Notes: generated by a model from the letters alone, not told the origin. A stretch of DNA of 64,000 nucleotides from an uncultured Eubacteriales bacterium (GCA_902765395.1 CACWZP010000016.1:50205-114204); one strand, 5' to 3'; shown: positions 8,046-16,717, counted from the stretch's first letter. Made by a program: numbers and translations.

Positions 8046-9056
8046 TCAGCCATTGCTGCCGTCGTTGTCCACATTCCCCCGGAAGTACTCCAGGATCCCG
8101 TGCCACCAGGGGAACAGCACGTCGTCCGGCGAGCGGTAGATCTCGTGCCGCGCGCCCTTCACCAGGATGCGCTGGCCGTTTTTCAGCCGCGCCACGAAGG
8201 CCTTCTGGGCCCCGGGCATCACAGAACCGTCGTTCTCGGCGGTGAACACCCTCACCGGCGTATCGATCTTCTCCACCGCGCCGTCCGCCAGCAGCATGCG
8301 GTTTGCCCGCAGCGCCTGGGCTGTCCAGCCGTAGGTGGGGCCGTTGTTCTGGAAGGCGGGCATGGCAGCCTTCAGGGCGTCGTACCAGTCGAAGCGCTCC
8401 CTGCCGGAGGCCGCGGAAGTATCGAAATCCTCCGGCCCGGAATAGGGCCGGGACGCGAAGATGCGCTTCTTGCCCTTGCCCATCCGCTTGGCGAAATCGC
8501 ACATCAGCCGCGCCGCCCCCACCGGCAGCCCGGACAGGTTCGGCTCGATCATCGGCGCGCAGAGGGCCGCCCGCTGAAAGACGCCGCCGTGCCGCTCCAG
8601 GAACAGCGAGGACACCGCGCCGCCCATGGAGTGGGCGAACAGGAACCAGGGCTTGGGCATGCCGGACAGCAGCCTGTCCACCACGATCTCCAGGTCCCGC
8701 ACGTATTCGTCGAAGTCGTCCACGTGGGTCACCGACCCCTCCGCCAGCCCCGGCGCGCGCCAGGACCGCCCGTGGCCCCGCTGGTCGTAGGCCACGACGC
8801 TGTAGCCCACGGTGAGCAGCGAGTGGATCAGCTCGGCGAACTTGTCCGCGTTCTCGGTGAAGCCGTGGACGATCACCACGGTTCCCTGCGCGTTTTCCGC
8901 GTCGAACCGGCTGGTGAACAGCGGCGCGCCGCCGTCGCCCGGGATCGTCTCGTCCCGCCGCCGGGCGTTGATCGCCGGCAGCACCGTCCCGTTCATCGTC
9001 CGGGCATAGTCCGCCGAAAACACCAGGCCGTCGGGGTTGAAAAGGGAGTTGGACAT
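8046..9056 (-). CDS. Alpha/beta hydrolase, monoglyceride-lipase/lysophospholipase-like
   Basis: This 336-residue protein has the alpha/beta-hydrolase layout. The oxyanion segment is VVIVHGFTENADKF, followed by YDQRGHGRS, the nucleophile elbow AHSMGGA, an acid residue in TAENDGSVM and the histidine in GARHEIY. The order and spacing fit the Hydrolase_4/S33 lipase group that cleaves monoacylglycerols or lysophospholipids. It is cytosolic, with no signal peptide. The ATG at 9056 has AAGGAGG 7 nt upstream; the longer frame to 9215 runs through a repeat and is discarded. The true substrate is unknown. Confidence 0.8.
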   Translation of the reverse strand: MSNSLFNPDGLVFSADYARTMNGTVLPAINARRRDETIPGDGGAPLFTSRFDAENAQGTVVIVHGFTENADKFAELIHSLLTVGYSVVAYDQRGHGRSWRAPGLAEGSVTHVDDFDEYVRDLEIVVDRLLSGMPKPWFLFAHSMGGAVSSLFLERHGGVFQRAALCAPMIEPNLSGLPVGAARLMCDFAKRMGKGKKRIFASRPYSGPEDFDTSAASGRERFDWYDALKAAMPAFQNNGPTYGWTAQALRANRMLLADGAVEKIDTPVRVFTAENDGSVMPGAQKAFVARLKNGQRILVKGARHEIYRSPDDVLFPWWHGILEYFRGNVDNDGSNG

Positions 9057-9117
9057 GGTGGGGCCTCCTTTCGGTGAGAGGGAACAGGGAACGGGAATGG
9101 AGGCTGCCGCGTGGGAG

Positions 9118-9255
9118 TTAAGAGCTTCCCCACCGCAGTGGGGAAGTGACCCGAAGGGCCGATAGGGCTCCTCTTTGCAGCGCTGTGGCCGGATACGCAT
9201 AAAGCGCCCCACCACCGCAAGCGCTCCCCTTCCCCATTGCGATGGGGAGGCATTC
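9118..9255. repeat. Intergenic repeat, family B, two units
   Basis: Two GGGGAAG/GGGGAGG hairpin units occur, at 9125-9147 and 9208-9252. They match the elements at 598-673, 10977-11037 and 26675-26743. The unit at 9208 shares CCCCACCACCGCAAGC with the 598 copy. There is no coding evidence. Confidence 0.65.
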
Positions 9256-9270
9256 AGTACTCGGCAGCAG

Positions 9271-9301
9271 CATTCCCCGATCCCTGTTCTCTGATTCCCT
9301 A
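9271..9301 (-). repeat. Period-7 array starting at the symporter stop codon
   Basis: Read on the minus strand the stop codon TAG opens the series TAGGGAA, TCAGAGA, ACAGGGA, TCGGGGA. This belongs to the same heptad family seen at the rlmL, lspA, sepF and larB stop codons. Confidence 0.65.
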
Positions 9302-10666
9302 CTTCTTCAGTATCCTCGCGTAGACCTTCTTTTCGTTATACAGCATGAACAGCACGCCGCCGAGCACGCAGACCGCAGCCGCGGCGATGGCCGTGATGCG
9401 ATAGCCCAGGCCGGTCTCCTGGCCGATGGTGGCGAAGGCCGTCACCAGCAGCATGGCGATGGACTGGCCCAGCTTGAAGGCGAAGGTGCGGGCGGCGAAG
9501 AACATGCCGCTGCGGTTCTCGCCGCTCTCCAGGGCGTCGCACTCGGAGATGTCCGCCACCACGGCCTGGGGCAGTATGCCGAAGATGGCCATGGCCGGGG
9601 CCGCCACCACGCACAGGATGTAGCCCTGCACGGCGGGCGGGATGGGCAGGCTGCTGCCGAAGAAGGCGGTGTAGACGAAGCTGACGGTGAACACGCAGAA
9701 GGCGAACAGGATCAGCTTTTTCTTGCCGAACTTGGGCGTCAGCTTGTTGATGGGCACGTAGAACAGCACGCTCAGCGCCGTCATCAGCACGAAGTACATC
9801 GTGCTCATGCTCTCGTCCAGCTTGAGCAGGCTGGTGACGAAGAAGGGCAGCGCCGTCTGGAACATGGTGATGCCCAGGAAATAGGCGATGTCCGAAGCCA
9901 CAAACACGCGGAAGTCCTTGTTCTTGAAGGTGGCCGCCAGGGACTTCATCGCCGTGGACTCGCTGGGCGCGGCGGTGACATATTCCTTCTCCTTGATGGT
10001 GAACACGGGCACGAACATGCAGATCATGCCGATCAGCGCCATGCCGGTGAAGGTGAGCCGGATGGCCAGCACGCGCTCCAGGCCCATGCCCTGCAGCAAG
10101 CCCCAGACCACCGGCGCCAGGTAGGCCATGGCCATGCCGGCGATGTAGGTGAAGGAGATGGAGGTGGAGATGGCCATGCGGGTCTTCTGGTCGGCGCCCA
10201 GCTCCGGGATCAGCGCGTTATAGGGCGTGCAGTACATGGTCATGAACAGGTAGAACAGCATCAGCATCACGAACAGGAAACCGGCGTTCAGCCAGCTTTC
10301 GCCGTTCACGGGCGACCAGAACGTGAAGATGCAGGCCAGCGCGAAGGGCACCGCCGCTGCCCGCATGAACGGGATGCGCCGGCCGTCCTTGCTCTTGCAG
10401 CGGTCGGACAGCGAGGCGATCAGCGGGTCGGTCACGGCGTCGAAGATGCGGCCGAAGGCGGTGATCGCGCCCAGGATGGTCAGCACGCCCAGGATCGCCA
10501 GGCCCTGGGGTATAAAGATGGGCTGGCCCGCCTGCTGGGTGGCCAAGTCGGGCTGGTAGTAGTTCACCAGCCAGCTGGAGATCAGCGCCGCCAGTACCGA
10601 CCAGCCGAACTGGCCCACGGCAAAGCACCAAACCTTGCCGGTGGATAATTTCTTGGTTGCACTCAT
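9299..10666 (-). CDS. GPH-family sugar:cation symporter (MFS)
   Basis: The 455-residue integral membrane protein has about 12 hydrophobic segments. It shows glycoside-pentoside-hexuronide family features: a K-x-x-x-F-x-x-G-Q-F-G-W start, FGRIFDAVTDPLIASLSDR after the second helix, and the cytoplasmic loop KSKDGRRIPFM. Such proteins import melibiose, xylosides or glucuronides with Na+ or H+. It may supply the GH127-type enzyme about 4.8 kb away, but they are not adjacent. GGGGGAGAG lies upstream of the ATG, and a promoter is at 10706-10734. Confidence 0.85.
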   Translation of the reverse strand: MSATKKLSTGKVWCFAVGQFGWSVLAALISSWLVNYYQPDLATQQAGQPIFIPQGLAILGVLTILGAITAFGRIFDAVTDPLIASLSDRCKSKDGRRIPFMRAAAVPFALACIFTFWSPVNGESWLNAGFLFVMLMLFYLFMTMYCTPYNALIPELGADQKTRMAISTSISFTYIAGMAMAYLAPVVWGLLQGMGLERVLAIRLTFTGMALIGMICMFVPVFTIKEKEYVTAAPSESTAMKSLAATFKNKDFRVFVASDIAYFLGITMFQTALPFFVTSLLKLDESMSTMYFVLMTALSVLFYVPINKLTPKFGKKKLILFAFCVFTVSFVYTAFFGSSLPIPPAVQGYILCVVAAPAMAIFGILPQAVVADISECDALESGENRSGMFFAARTFAFKLGQSIAMLLVTAFATIGQETGLGYRITAIAAAAVCVLGGVLFMLYNEKKVYARILKK

Positions 10667-10705
10667 GTTTCTCTCCCCCTGTATGCGTTTTTAAGCGGTG
10701 TGAAT

Positions 10706-10734
10706 ATTTTAACATAGAAACCGCACGGGGGCAA
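10706..10734 (-). promoter_or_regulatory. Probable promoter of the GPH symporter gene
   Basis: On the minus strand TTGCCC (10729-10734) and TAAAAT (10706-10711) are separated by 17 bp, about 40 nt upstream of the start codon. Confidence 0.55.
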
Positions 10735-10746
10735 GGGAAAAAACAT

Positions 10747-11037
10747 TTCCGGAGCTCCTTCGGAGATTCAGTTTCCGGAGGGGAACGGAGGATGGTTCTT
10801 TTGGGGGAGTAGTTTCCAGAGGGGGGGAACCAAAGGACGGTCTTTTTTGGCGGCCTTCGCTCGCTGTTCAGTGAAGCATCGCGTTCGGCACCCTGCGCCG
10901 AGCCGCTCGCTTCAATTCACGACTCGGCAGGCCGCCCCGTGATTTGGGAACAGCGAGTAAGGTAACAGTTCTGAATGGGCTGCCCCACCGCCCCTTCGGG
11001 GCACCTCCCCACCGCGGCAGGGAGACTTTGGTTTGCA
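10747..11037. repeat. Composite repeat block (families A and B)
   Basis: This block contains two right arms of family A (ggggaac...ggatggttctttt and ggggaaccaaaggacgg followed by a T-run and ggcggcc). A roughly 100-bp segment at 10843-10943 is repeated with few changes at 31845-31945 and includes gctcgctgttcagtgaagc and cttcaattcacgactcggc. A family B hairpin ends the block. The 432-bp gap 10667-11098 holds no convincing gene. Confidence 0.7.
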
Positions 11038-11098
11038 CAGGCATAAACCAGCGGGGGCGGCGCGATGCCGTCCCCGCTGGGGATGCTTGGATTTTGTT

Positions 11099-11800
11099 TT
11101 ACAGACTCCGGACCAGCTTCACGCACCGACCCAGCACCTTCACGTCCACGATGGTGCCCACGGTGGCGGAAAACTCGTGGTCGAAGGCCTGCATCTGGAT
11201 GCGGCCGCCGTCCAGCTTCAACAGCTTGCGCACCATGCGCTCGCCCTTGTACTCCACCAGCATCAGCGCGTTGTCCTCCACCTTCGCGGTGGGCACCACC
11301 AGCAGAAGGTCGCCGGCGTGGACGCGGAAGCCCCGCAGCATGTCGTCGGGCACGCGGTAGTACAGCACCTTGTCCGGCGCGCCGCCCTCGATCTTGCCGG
11401 AAACGATGGGCGTGAGCACGTGGTCAATCACCAGGCCGTCCTCGGCCATCACCGGCACCCGCTTCACCACGCCGCCCAGGGCGTCCAGCCAGGCGTCGGA
11501 GGACTCCTCCGCTGCCTTGCGGGCGTTCTCGGCCTGCTCCTTCGCGTCCAGCACATAGGCCCGGGGCTTCGGGCGCAGCTTCACCTCCGGCTCCGCCGCC
11601 ACCTCCAGCTCCGTGGACACCGGGTTGGCCACGCCCAGCACCTTCAATATCCGCTGGGCCTGGTCGTCGGAAACGATCTTCCGCCCCGACTCCACGTCCT
11701 TGATGTAGCTCTCCGCCAGGCCGCACTTCTTGCCCAGCGCCTTTTCCGTCATTTTGGCCTTGACCCGCGCCGCGCGGATGGTGTCGCCCAATCGGCTCAT
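11099..11800 (-). CDS. XRE-type regulator with a LexA/S24-like C-terminal domain
   Basis: This 233-residue protein has an N-terminal Cro/CI helix-turn-helix (residues 1-55, ALGKKCGLAESYIKDVESGRK) and a C-terminal beta-rich domain (about 115-230). The latter contains DDMLRGFRVHAGDLLLVVP and MVRKLLKLDGG. These align with the S-M-x-x-x-x-x-x-G-D and V-K-R-L segments of S24 peptidases. The serine position is occupied by Asp and the lysine position by Arg. Self-cleavage is therefore unlikely, and the domain may act only in dimerisation or ligand sensing. Its targets are unknown. Confidence 0.7.
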   Translation of the reverse strand: MSRLGDTIRAARVKAKMTEKALGKKCGLAESYIKDVESGRKIVSDDQAQRILKVLGVANPVSTELEVAAEPEVKLRPKPRAYVLDAKEQAENARKAAEESSDAWLDALGGVVKRVPVMAEDGLVIDHVLTPIVSGKIEGGAPDKVLYYRVPDDMLRGFRVHAGDLLLVVPTAKVEDNALMLVEYKGERMVRKLLKLDGGRIQMQAFDHEFSATVGTIVDVKVLGRCVKLVRSL

Positions 11801-11832
11801 ATCGGTTTCCTCCGGGTTATAATGGATGGGGT

Positions 11833-13800
11833 TTACCCTTCGATTTCTCCAGCCGTCTCTTCTTCGGCCGGCTCCTCAGCGACCGGCTCTTCCTCGATGA
11901 CCAGGCCCTCCTCGGGGCTCTCGGGGGCATCGACGGTCTCCACCGCCTCCGCGCCCATCTCCATGGCGGGCTGCTCCGGCTCGGTGACGACCTCCGGCAG
12001 CGCGTCCGCGAGCGTCACGCTCTTCGCTTCGACCCAGGCCGCGCGGCCGTCGTACTCCACGGCGACCCAATCGCCCTCCAGGCCGGTCACCGCCAGGGAC
12101 GAGCCCTCCGGCAGCAGCGCCAGCGGTTCGGCGTCGCCGATCCCGGCATACACCGCCGCGCCGCCCTCCATCGCCACCGCATAGGCGGGCATGGGTTCAG
12201 GTTCAGGCGTGGCTGTCGGTTCCGGTGTGGGCGTGGCAGTGGGTTCCGGCGTGGGCTTGGCCGTCGGCACGGCCGTCTCTACGGGCGTCGCGGTGGGCGC
12301 GGGCGTGGCCGTCGGGGCCGGGGTGGGCTCCGGCGTGGGCTCGGGCTCGGGGGTGGTAACCTCCACCTCCAGCCCCTCCAGCGGCGCGGCCGCCACCACC
12401 CCGGGCAGGGACGGCGTGGGCATGGGCGTGATCATGGGCTCCGGCGTGGGCTCCGCCGTGGGGGTGGGCGTGGGCGCGGGCTGAAAGGCCACCGTATACT
12501 CCGATCCGGTGAAGAACGTCAGGTACTTGCGCTGCACGTAACCGGTTTTGTTCTTGTACTGCACCTTCGTCCATTTCCCGCTGTCCAACAGCACCTTCAC
12601 CTGCGCGCCCTTCACCAGCTTGGCCTTGTTATGGCCCTTGGTGCTGGCCCTGGACTTCAGGCGGGTGTACTTCTTCACCTTCACGGTGGCCATGGCCACG
12701 GGCGTCTCGGTGGTCACCAGCTCATAATCCGCCGTGCCGAACCGGGCCTTCACGTCCTTCGCCTTCTGGATGGCGTCCTTCTGCAGGGCGCTGTCGGCCT
12801 TGCCCGTGGAGACCTGGTTGTAATACTGCTGGAAGCGGATCACGGCGGCGGCGGTGTCCGCGTTGAAGTTGCCGTCCACCGCGCCGGAATACATCTTCAG
12901 GTCGGCAAGCGCCTGCTGCAGCACCTTCACCGCCGGGCCCTGCCAGCCCTGGGTCAGGGTGCAGGAGGTGCCGGTGGGGGCGCTGTCGGCAAAGATCTTA
13001 TCCCACAGGTCGTTGTTCACCTTGCCGGTCTTCTTCAGGCCCAGGGCGCCCTGGACGGCCTTGACGGCGGTCGTTGTGGAAGCGCCGAACTTCCCGTCCA
13101 GCGTTTTGCCGTAGTAGCCCAGCGCCCGCAGGCGGGTCTGCAGCTGCTTCACCTGGGCACCCTTCTTGCCCTTATACAGGTTGATCTTCGCGGGCGCGGC
13201 AGGCGTGGTGCTGTCGGTGCGGCCCATGAAGCTGGCATAGGTCTGCTCGCTCACGGAGAAGCTCTTCTTCAACAGCCGCTTGCGCAGGTCCGTGTTCTTC
13301 TTGCCGCTCTTGAAGATCTTGCACCTGGTTCCGGCGGGGCAGTTCTGGGCGATGAATTTCGCGTCGGCCACCCGCAGGCGCACGCAGCCATGAGAGGCCT
13401 GGGAGCCCAGGGCGTTCACCGAAGAGGACGTGGGGCCCTTCTTCGCCGCCGAATACAGCACGGAGTGGAACAGGATGCCCTTGTAGATGCGGGTGCCCCA
13501 CTTGGCATAGCAGCTGAACTCCGGGAAGTAGTACCACTCGGTGCGCTCCTTGGCATAGGTCTTGGAGGGCAGCGTGAAGGTGCCCGTGGGCGTGGGCGTG
13601 CCGCTGCGGCCCGTGGAGCAGATCATCTGCCGCACGATGCCGGATTCAGAGGTGTTGCCGTTGTTGTAGACGGTGACGATCTGGTTGGTGATGTCCACCG
13701 TTATGTAATACTTCGGGCTCGCCAGCGCCGCCGTGCCCATAAAGGGCACCGCCGTCACGATCAGGCAGATCAGCGCCAGCAGGCAGAGGATGCGCTTCAT
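11833..13800 (-). CDS. L,D-transpeptidase (YkuD) with PG-binding and SH3 modules
   Basis: The 655-residue secreted protein has, after the signal peptide (about 1-28), a YkuD domain (about 30-165) with the catalytic motif SHGCVRLR. These enzymes make 3-3 peptidoglycan crosslinks or attach proteins. Two PG_binding_1-like repeats follow (about 205-265 and 275-345), then an SH3-like module (about 375-425), a Thr/Pro/Glu linker (about 440-545), a second SH3-like unit and a very acidic tail. The ATG at 13800 lies 12 nt after a GGGGGGA; a TTG at 13806 is the alternative. The linker is low complexity and may span the wall. Confidence 0.85.
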   Translation of the reverse strand: MKRILCLLALICLIVTAVPFMGTAALASPKYYITVDITNQIVTVYNNGNTSESGIVRQMICSTGRSGTPTPTGTFTLPSKTYAKERTEWYYFPEFSCYAKWGTRIYKGILFHSVLYSAAKKGPTSSSVNALGSQASHGCVRLRVADAKFIAQNCPAGTRCKIFKSGKKNTDLRKRLLKKSFSVSEQTYASFMGRTDSTTPAAPAKINLYKGKKGAQVKQLQTRLRALGYYGKTLDGKFGASTTTAVKAVQGALGLKKTGKVNNDLWDKIFADSAPTGTSCTLTQGWQGPAVKVLQQALADLKMYSGAVDGNFNADTAAAVIRFQQYYNQVSTGKADSALQKDAIQKAKDVKARFGTADYELVTTETPVAMATVKVKKYTRLKSRASTKGHNKAKLVKGAQVKVLLDSGKWTKVQYKNKTGYVQRKYLTFFTGSEYTVAFQPAPTPTPTAEPTPEPMITPMPTPSLPGVVAAAPLEGLEVEVTTPEPEPTPEPTPAPTATPAPTATPVETAVPTAKPTPEPTATPTPEPTATPEPEPMPAYAVAMEGGAAVYAGIGDAEPLALLPEGSSLAVTGLEGDWVAVEYDGRAAWVEAKSVTLADALPEVVTEPEQPAMEMGAEAVETVDAPESPEEGLVIEEEPVAEEPAEEETAGEIEG

Positions 13801-13839
13801 ACGCAAAACAATCCCCCCGTTTACTTCAATGGTACGCCC

Positions 13840-13868
13840 ATTTTAGCACAACGAGGGAATAATTTCAA
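13840..13868 (-). promoter_or_regulatory. Probable promoter of the L,D-transpeptidase gene
   Basis: On the minus strand TTGAAA (13863-13868) and TAAAAT (13840-13845) are 17 bp apart, with TGC before the -10 box. The surrounding 60 bp are AT-rich. Confidence 0.65.
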
Positions 13869-13919
13869 GCAAAATTGTAATATTCTGGAAATATCTTATC
13901 ACATTTTGTAATTTTACGT

Positions 13920-14765
13920 TCACCGGCTCCGGCGCATCGCCCGGTGCAGGCAGCGCTCGGCGCGCTTGAGGATGTGGTCGAAGCTGCCCATGATCATGCC
14001 GTCGCGCACGAACAGGAACACGCCCGCCGCCACGATCACCAGCAGCGCCCCCGCGCCCAGCAGCGTCATCCGCTCCGCGTCCAGGATGCCCGCGGCCGTC
14101 ACGGGCACCGCCGACAGCACGCACAGCATCACGCCGTGGGCGATGCTCTGCTTGTACTCCGGGGTGAAATCCCGCTTCTGGTCCTCGATCGCCTGTCGCG
14201 TGGTGTCGGACAGGGCGAAGTCGGTCTTGTCCACGTAGTCATACTTGCCCATCCGCATGCCTGCGGAGATGTAGATGCCCACCGCCGCGGCCACCATCAC
14301 CAGCAGCACCGTGACGCCCAGGGCGTTCACCAGGTTCTCCGAGATCAGGCCGAACACCGCGCCGGTAAAGCCCTGCAGCGCCACCAGCGGGGCCGCGCAG
14401 GCCACGCACAGCGCCGTGGCAAAGGCGATCTGCGGCGCGCACTGGCGGCGATTCTCCAGATACCGGTTCACATCCGCCGCGCCGAGCACGCGCAGCCCAT
14501 ATTCGTTCACCTCGGGCTCCGCCTCCACGGGTGCCGCCTCCGCGGGCGTCACCTCCGCCAATTCCTCCGGCACGTCGTCCTTCAGCAGGAAGTCCGTGCT
14601 GACGCCGAAAAGGCCGCTCATGGCGATGATCTTGTCCACCTCGGGAAGGCTGGCGCCGCTCTCCCACTTGGAGACCGACTGCCGCGAAACGTCCAGCCGC
14701 TCCGCCAACTCCTCCTGCGACCAGCCCGCCTGGCGGCGGAGGTCGGAAATCTTGTCTGAAAGCAT
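13920..14765 (-). CDS. XRE-family regulator with C-terminal membrane helices
   Basis: The protein has 281 residues. Residues 1-60 form a strong HTH_XRE domain (SQEELAERLDVSRQSVSKWE, then SLPEVDKIIAMSGLFGVSTDFLL). A charged, Ala/Glu-rich linker follows, and the rest contains about four hydrophobic segments. This HTH-plus-membrane layout is frequent in clostridial regulators thought to sense envelope state. AAGGAG lies 7 nt before the ATG. No co-directional target gene lies next to it. Confidence 0.8.
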   Translation of the reverse strand: MLSDKISDLRRQAGWSQEELAERLDVSRQSVSKWESGASLPEVDKIIAMSGLFGVSTDFLLKDDVPEELAEVTPAEAAPVEAEPEVNEYGLRVLGAADVNRYLENRRQCAPQIAFATALCVACAAPLVALQGFTGAVFGLISENLVNALGVTVLLVMVAAAVGIYISAGMRMGKYDYVDKTDFALSDTTRQAIEDQKRDFTPEYKQSIAHGVMLCVLSAVPVTAAGILDAERMTLLGAGALLVIVAAGVFLFVRDGMIMGSFDHILKRAERCLHRAMRRSR

Positions 14766-14821
14766 GGGGATTCTCCTTTGTCTGGTCTTGTTGGCCGCCC
14801 CCTGGGGGAAGGCTCGAGGGC

Positions 14822-14850
14822 ATTATAGTGCCAAAGCGCCCTCACCGCAA
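14822..14850 (-). promoter_or_regulatory. Probable promoter of the membrane-bound XRE gene
   Basis: On the minus strand TTGCGG (14845-14850) and TATAAT (14822-14827) are 17 bp apart. An upstream TTGACA-like element lies near 14890. Confidence 0.55.
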
Positions 14851-14896
14851 CCAACCCCGCTTGACATTTTCAAAACGCAACTGCCGGTTGTCAATT

Positions 14897-15814
14897 CTAC
14901 TGACGCAACTTTTGCAACCAGCGGGAGAATCGCTCCTCAGGCGCAGCCTCGAATGTCATACGCTCCCCCGTCCGGGGATGGTCGAAGCCGATGCGGTAGG
15001 CGTGCAGCAGCTGGCCGCCGGTCACGGGATACGGGGACTTCTTCGGCCCGTACACCGGATCGCCCAGCACGGGATGGCCGATGGAGGCCATGTGCACGCG
15101 GATCTGGTGGGTGCGCCCGGTGGTCAGCCGCGCCTCGATCAGCGTCGCGCCGCGCAGCCGCTCCAGCACCGTCCAGTGGGTGACGGCCTCGCGCCCGTTG
15201 GGCACGATGGCCATGCGCTTCCGGTCGGTGGGATGTCGCCCGATGGGCCCCTCCACCGTGCCCTCATTCTCCCTGAAGCCGCCGATGACGATGGCCTTGT
15301 AGGCGCGGCCGACGGTGTGGGCTTTGATCTGCTCCGACAGGCTGAGGTGGGCCATGTCGTTCTTCGCCACCAGCAGCAGGCCCGATGTGTCCTTGTCGAT
15401 GCGGTGCACGATGCCCGGGCGGATCTCCCCGCCGATGCCGGACAGGTTGTCCAGCCGCGCCAGCAGCGCGTTCACCAGCGTGCCGGTCTCGTTCCCCGCT
15501 GCGGGATGCACCACCATGCCCGAGGGCTTGAATACCACGGCCAGGTCCTCGTCCTGATAGACGATGTCCAGGTCGATGTCCTCCGGCTGGGCCGCCGCGG
15601 GCGCCGCCTCAGGGATCTCCACGCGCAAAAGCATGCCCGCCTTCAGCTTGAAGCCGGGTTTCGTCTGTGCCGCGCCGTCCACGGACACGCGCCCGTCCCG
15701 GATCAGCGCCCCCGCCCGGGAGCGGGTCACCTCCGCCGCCTCCGCCGCGACCACGTCCAGGCGCTCGCCCGACTGTTCGGGGGACACGGGAGCTTCGTAA
15801 ATATCAGCAGTCAT
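14897..15814 (-). CDS. rluD: Pseudouridine synthase, RluD/RluA family
   Basis: The 305-residue protein has an N-terminal S4 RNA-binding domain (about 10-70, RLDVVAAEAAEVTRSRAGALI). The catalytic domain carries the motif HRIDKDTSGLLLVAK, whose Asp is the catalytic residue of this family, and the later signature TGRTHQIRVH. It converts uridines to pseudouridine in 23S rRNA. It is the last gene of the division/lipoprotein cluster, directly downstream of lspA, an arrangement common in Bacillota. The ATG at 15814 has GAGGAAG 7 nt upstream, better than the TTG at 15820. Confidence 0.92.
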   Translation of the reverse strand: MTADIYEAPVSPEQSGERLDVVAAEAAEVTRSRAGALIRDGRVSVDGAAQTKPGFKLKAGMLLRVEIPEAAPAAAQPEDIDLDIVYQDEDLAVVFKPSGMVVHPAAGNETGTLVNALLARLDNLSGIGGEIRPGIVHRIDKDTSGLLLVAKNDMAHLSLSEQIKAHTVGRAYKAIVIGGFRENEGTVEGPIGRHPTDRKRMAIVPNGREAVTHWTVLERLRGATLIEARLTTGRTHQIRVHMASIGHPVLGDPVYGPKKSPYPVTGGQLLHAYRIGFDHPRTGERMTFEAAPEERFSRWLQKLRQ

Positions 15815-15834
15815 TCGCAAACTTCCTCGATCAA

Positions 15835-15943
15835 TGAGGAATCAGGAATGAGGAATCCAGGTGCAAATCCTCCGGACTTGTCTTGAGCCAAATGCGATGC
15901 ATTCAGCATTTCAATGACAATCCCTCACTCCTCATTCCTAATT
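15835..15943. repeat. Inverted period-7 arrays between lspA and rluD
   Basis: Plus-strand heptads TGAGGAA, TCAGGAA, TGAGGAA occupy 15835-15855. Minus-strand heptads TTAGGAA, TGAGGAG, TGAGGGA occupy about 15921-15943. The lspA stop TGA is the start of one heptad, and its last codons (for R, N, E, E) are made from the repeat. The two arms can pair. Confidence 0.7.
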
Positions 15944-16389
15944 CTTCTTTCCTTGCGCCACTCCCCGATCACCACCAGCGCGGCGCCCGCGCAGATGCAC
16001 ACGTCCGCCACGTTGAACACGGCGAAGCGCACGAAGGCCAGCTCTAGGAAGTCGGTCACGCCGCCGGCGGTCAGCCGGTCGTAGAGGTTGCCCAGCCCGC
16101 CGCCGACGATCAGCCACAGGCCCGCCCGGGAGAGGGCCGGGGCGTCGGGCCTTGCCAGCAGCCAGAAAAGTATGCCCGCGATCAGCAGCGCGGTGAGCAT
16201 CGTGGTCACCAGCGGCATGCCCCAGAGCATGGAAAAGGCCACGCCCCGGTTTTCCACGGGCCGCAGGTTCAATATCCCCGGGATCAGCGCGCCATGGCTG
16301 GCCGACGCGGCCGCCAGCTTGGTCAGCCGGTCCGCAAGCGCCGCCAGCAGCGCGATCCACCAGAGCCTACATCCTCGCCTCAATTGCAT
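15925..16389 (-). CDS. lspA: Lipoprotein signal peptidase II
   Basis: The 154-residue protein has four hydrophobic helices and both aspartate motifs of the family, N-L-Y-D-R-L and F-N-V-A-D-V. The segment PVENRGVAFSM is also conserved. It cleaves the signal peptide of diacylglyceryl-modified prolipoproteins in the membrane and would act after Lgt (21833-22717). Its start overlaps the preceding DUF5665 gene by 23 nt, which implies coupled translation. The C-terminus RIRNEE is encoded by the heptad repeat. Confidence 0.93.
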   Translation of the reverse strand: MQLRRGCRLWWIALLAALADRLTKLAAASASHGALIPGILNLRPVENRGVAFSMLWGMPLVTTMLTALLIAGILFWLLARPDAPALSRAGLWLIVGGGLGNLYDRLTAGGVTDFLELAFVRFAVFNVADVCICAGAALVVIGEWRKERRIRNEE

Positions 16390-16648
16390 GAATGACCTCC
16401 GCCAGGAAACCGCCGATCAGCGGTATGTTTTCCACCACCAGGCCGCGCAGCAGCACCGCCAGCAGCGCCCCCAGCACGGAAAAGCCCAGCGTGAACCCCA
16501 GCCCCCGGCACACGCCCCAGAGCAGGTTCCGCCACAGCATCCGTCGCCAGTCGCCCACATATGCCACGTATTCGTCCAGCCGCATGCGCTCCAGCGCGCC
16601 CAGCAGCTTTTCGATGCGCTCCCGGTCCCGCCCGGTCATCCGCCCCAC
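16367..16648 (-). CDS. Small membrane protein, DUF5665-like
   Basis: This 93-residue protein has an amphipathic N-terminal half (ERIEKLLGALERMRLDEYVAYV) and one or two membrane segments (GLGFTLGFSVLGALLAVLL). It ends in ENIPLIGGFLAEVI. This matches what I remember of DUF5665, a short clostridial membrane family. Its function is unknown. It overlaps lspA and lies within the division cluster, so a role in envelope biogenesis is possible. Confidence 0.65.
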   Translation of the reverse strand: MGRMTGRDRERIEKLLGALERMRLDEYVAYVGDWRRMLWRNLLWGVCRGLGFTLGFSVLGALLAVLLRGLVVENIPLIGGFLAEVIHAIEARM

Positions 16649-16717
16649 CCCCTCGGGTGGTTAGATTTTCCAGAGGGGCGCCTTCGTATGCGCCACGGGG
16701 CCAGAAAGCCCGGGAAC

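Noticed and set aside
12191-12484. Gly/Val repeat ORF on the plus strand
   Set aside because: It is the shadow of the Thr/Pro-rich linker of the L,D-transpeptidase.
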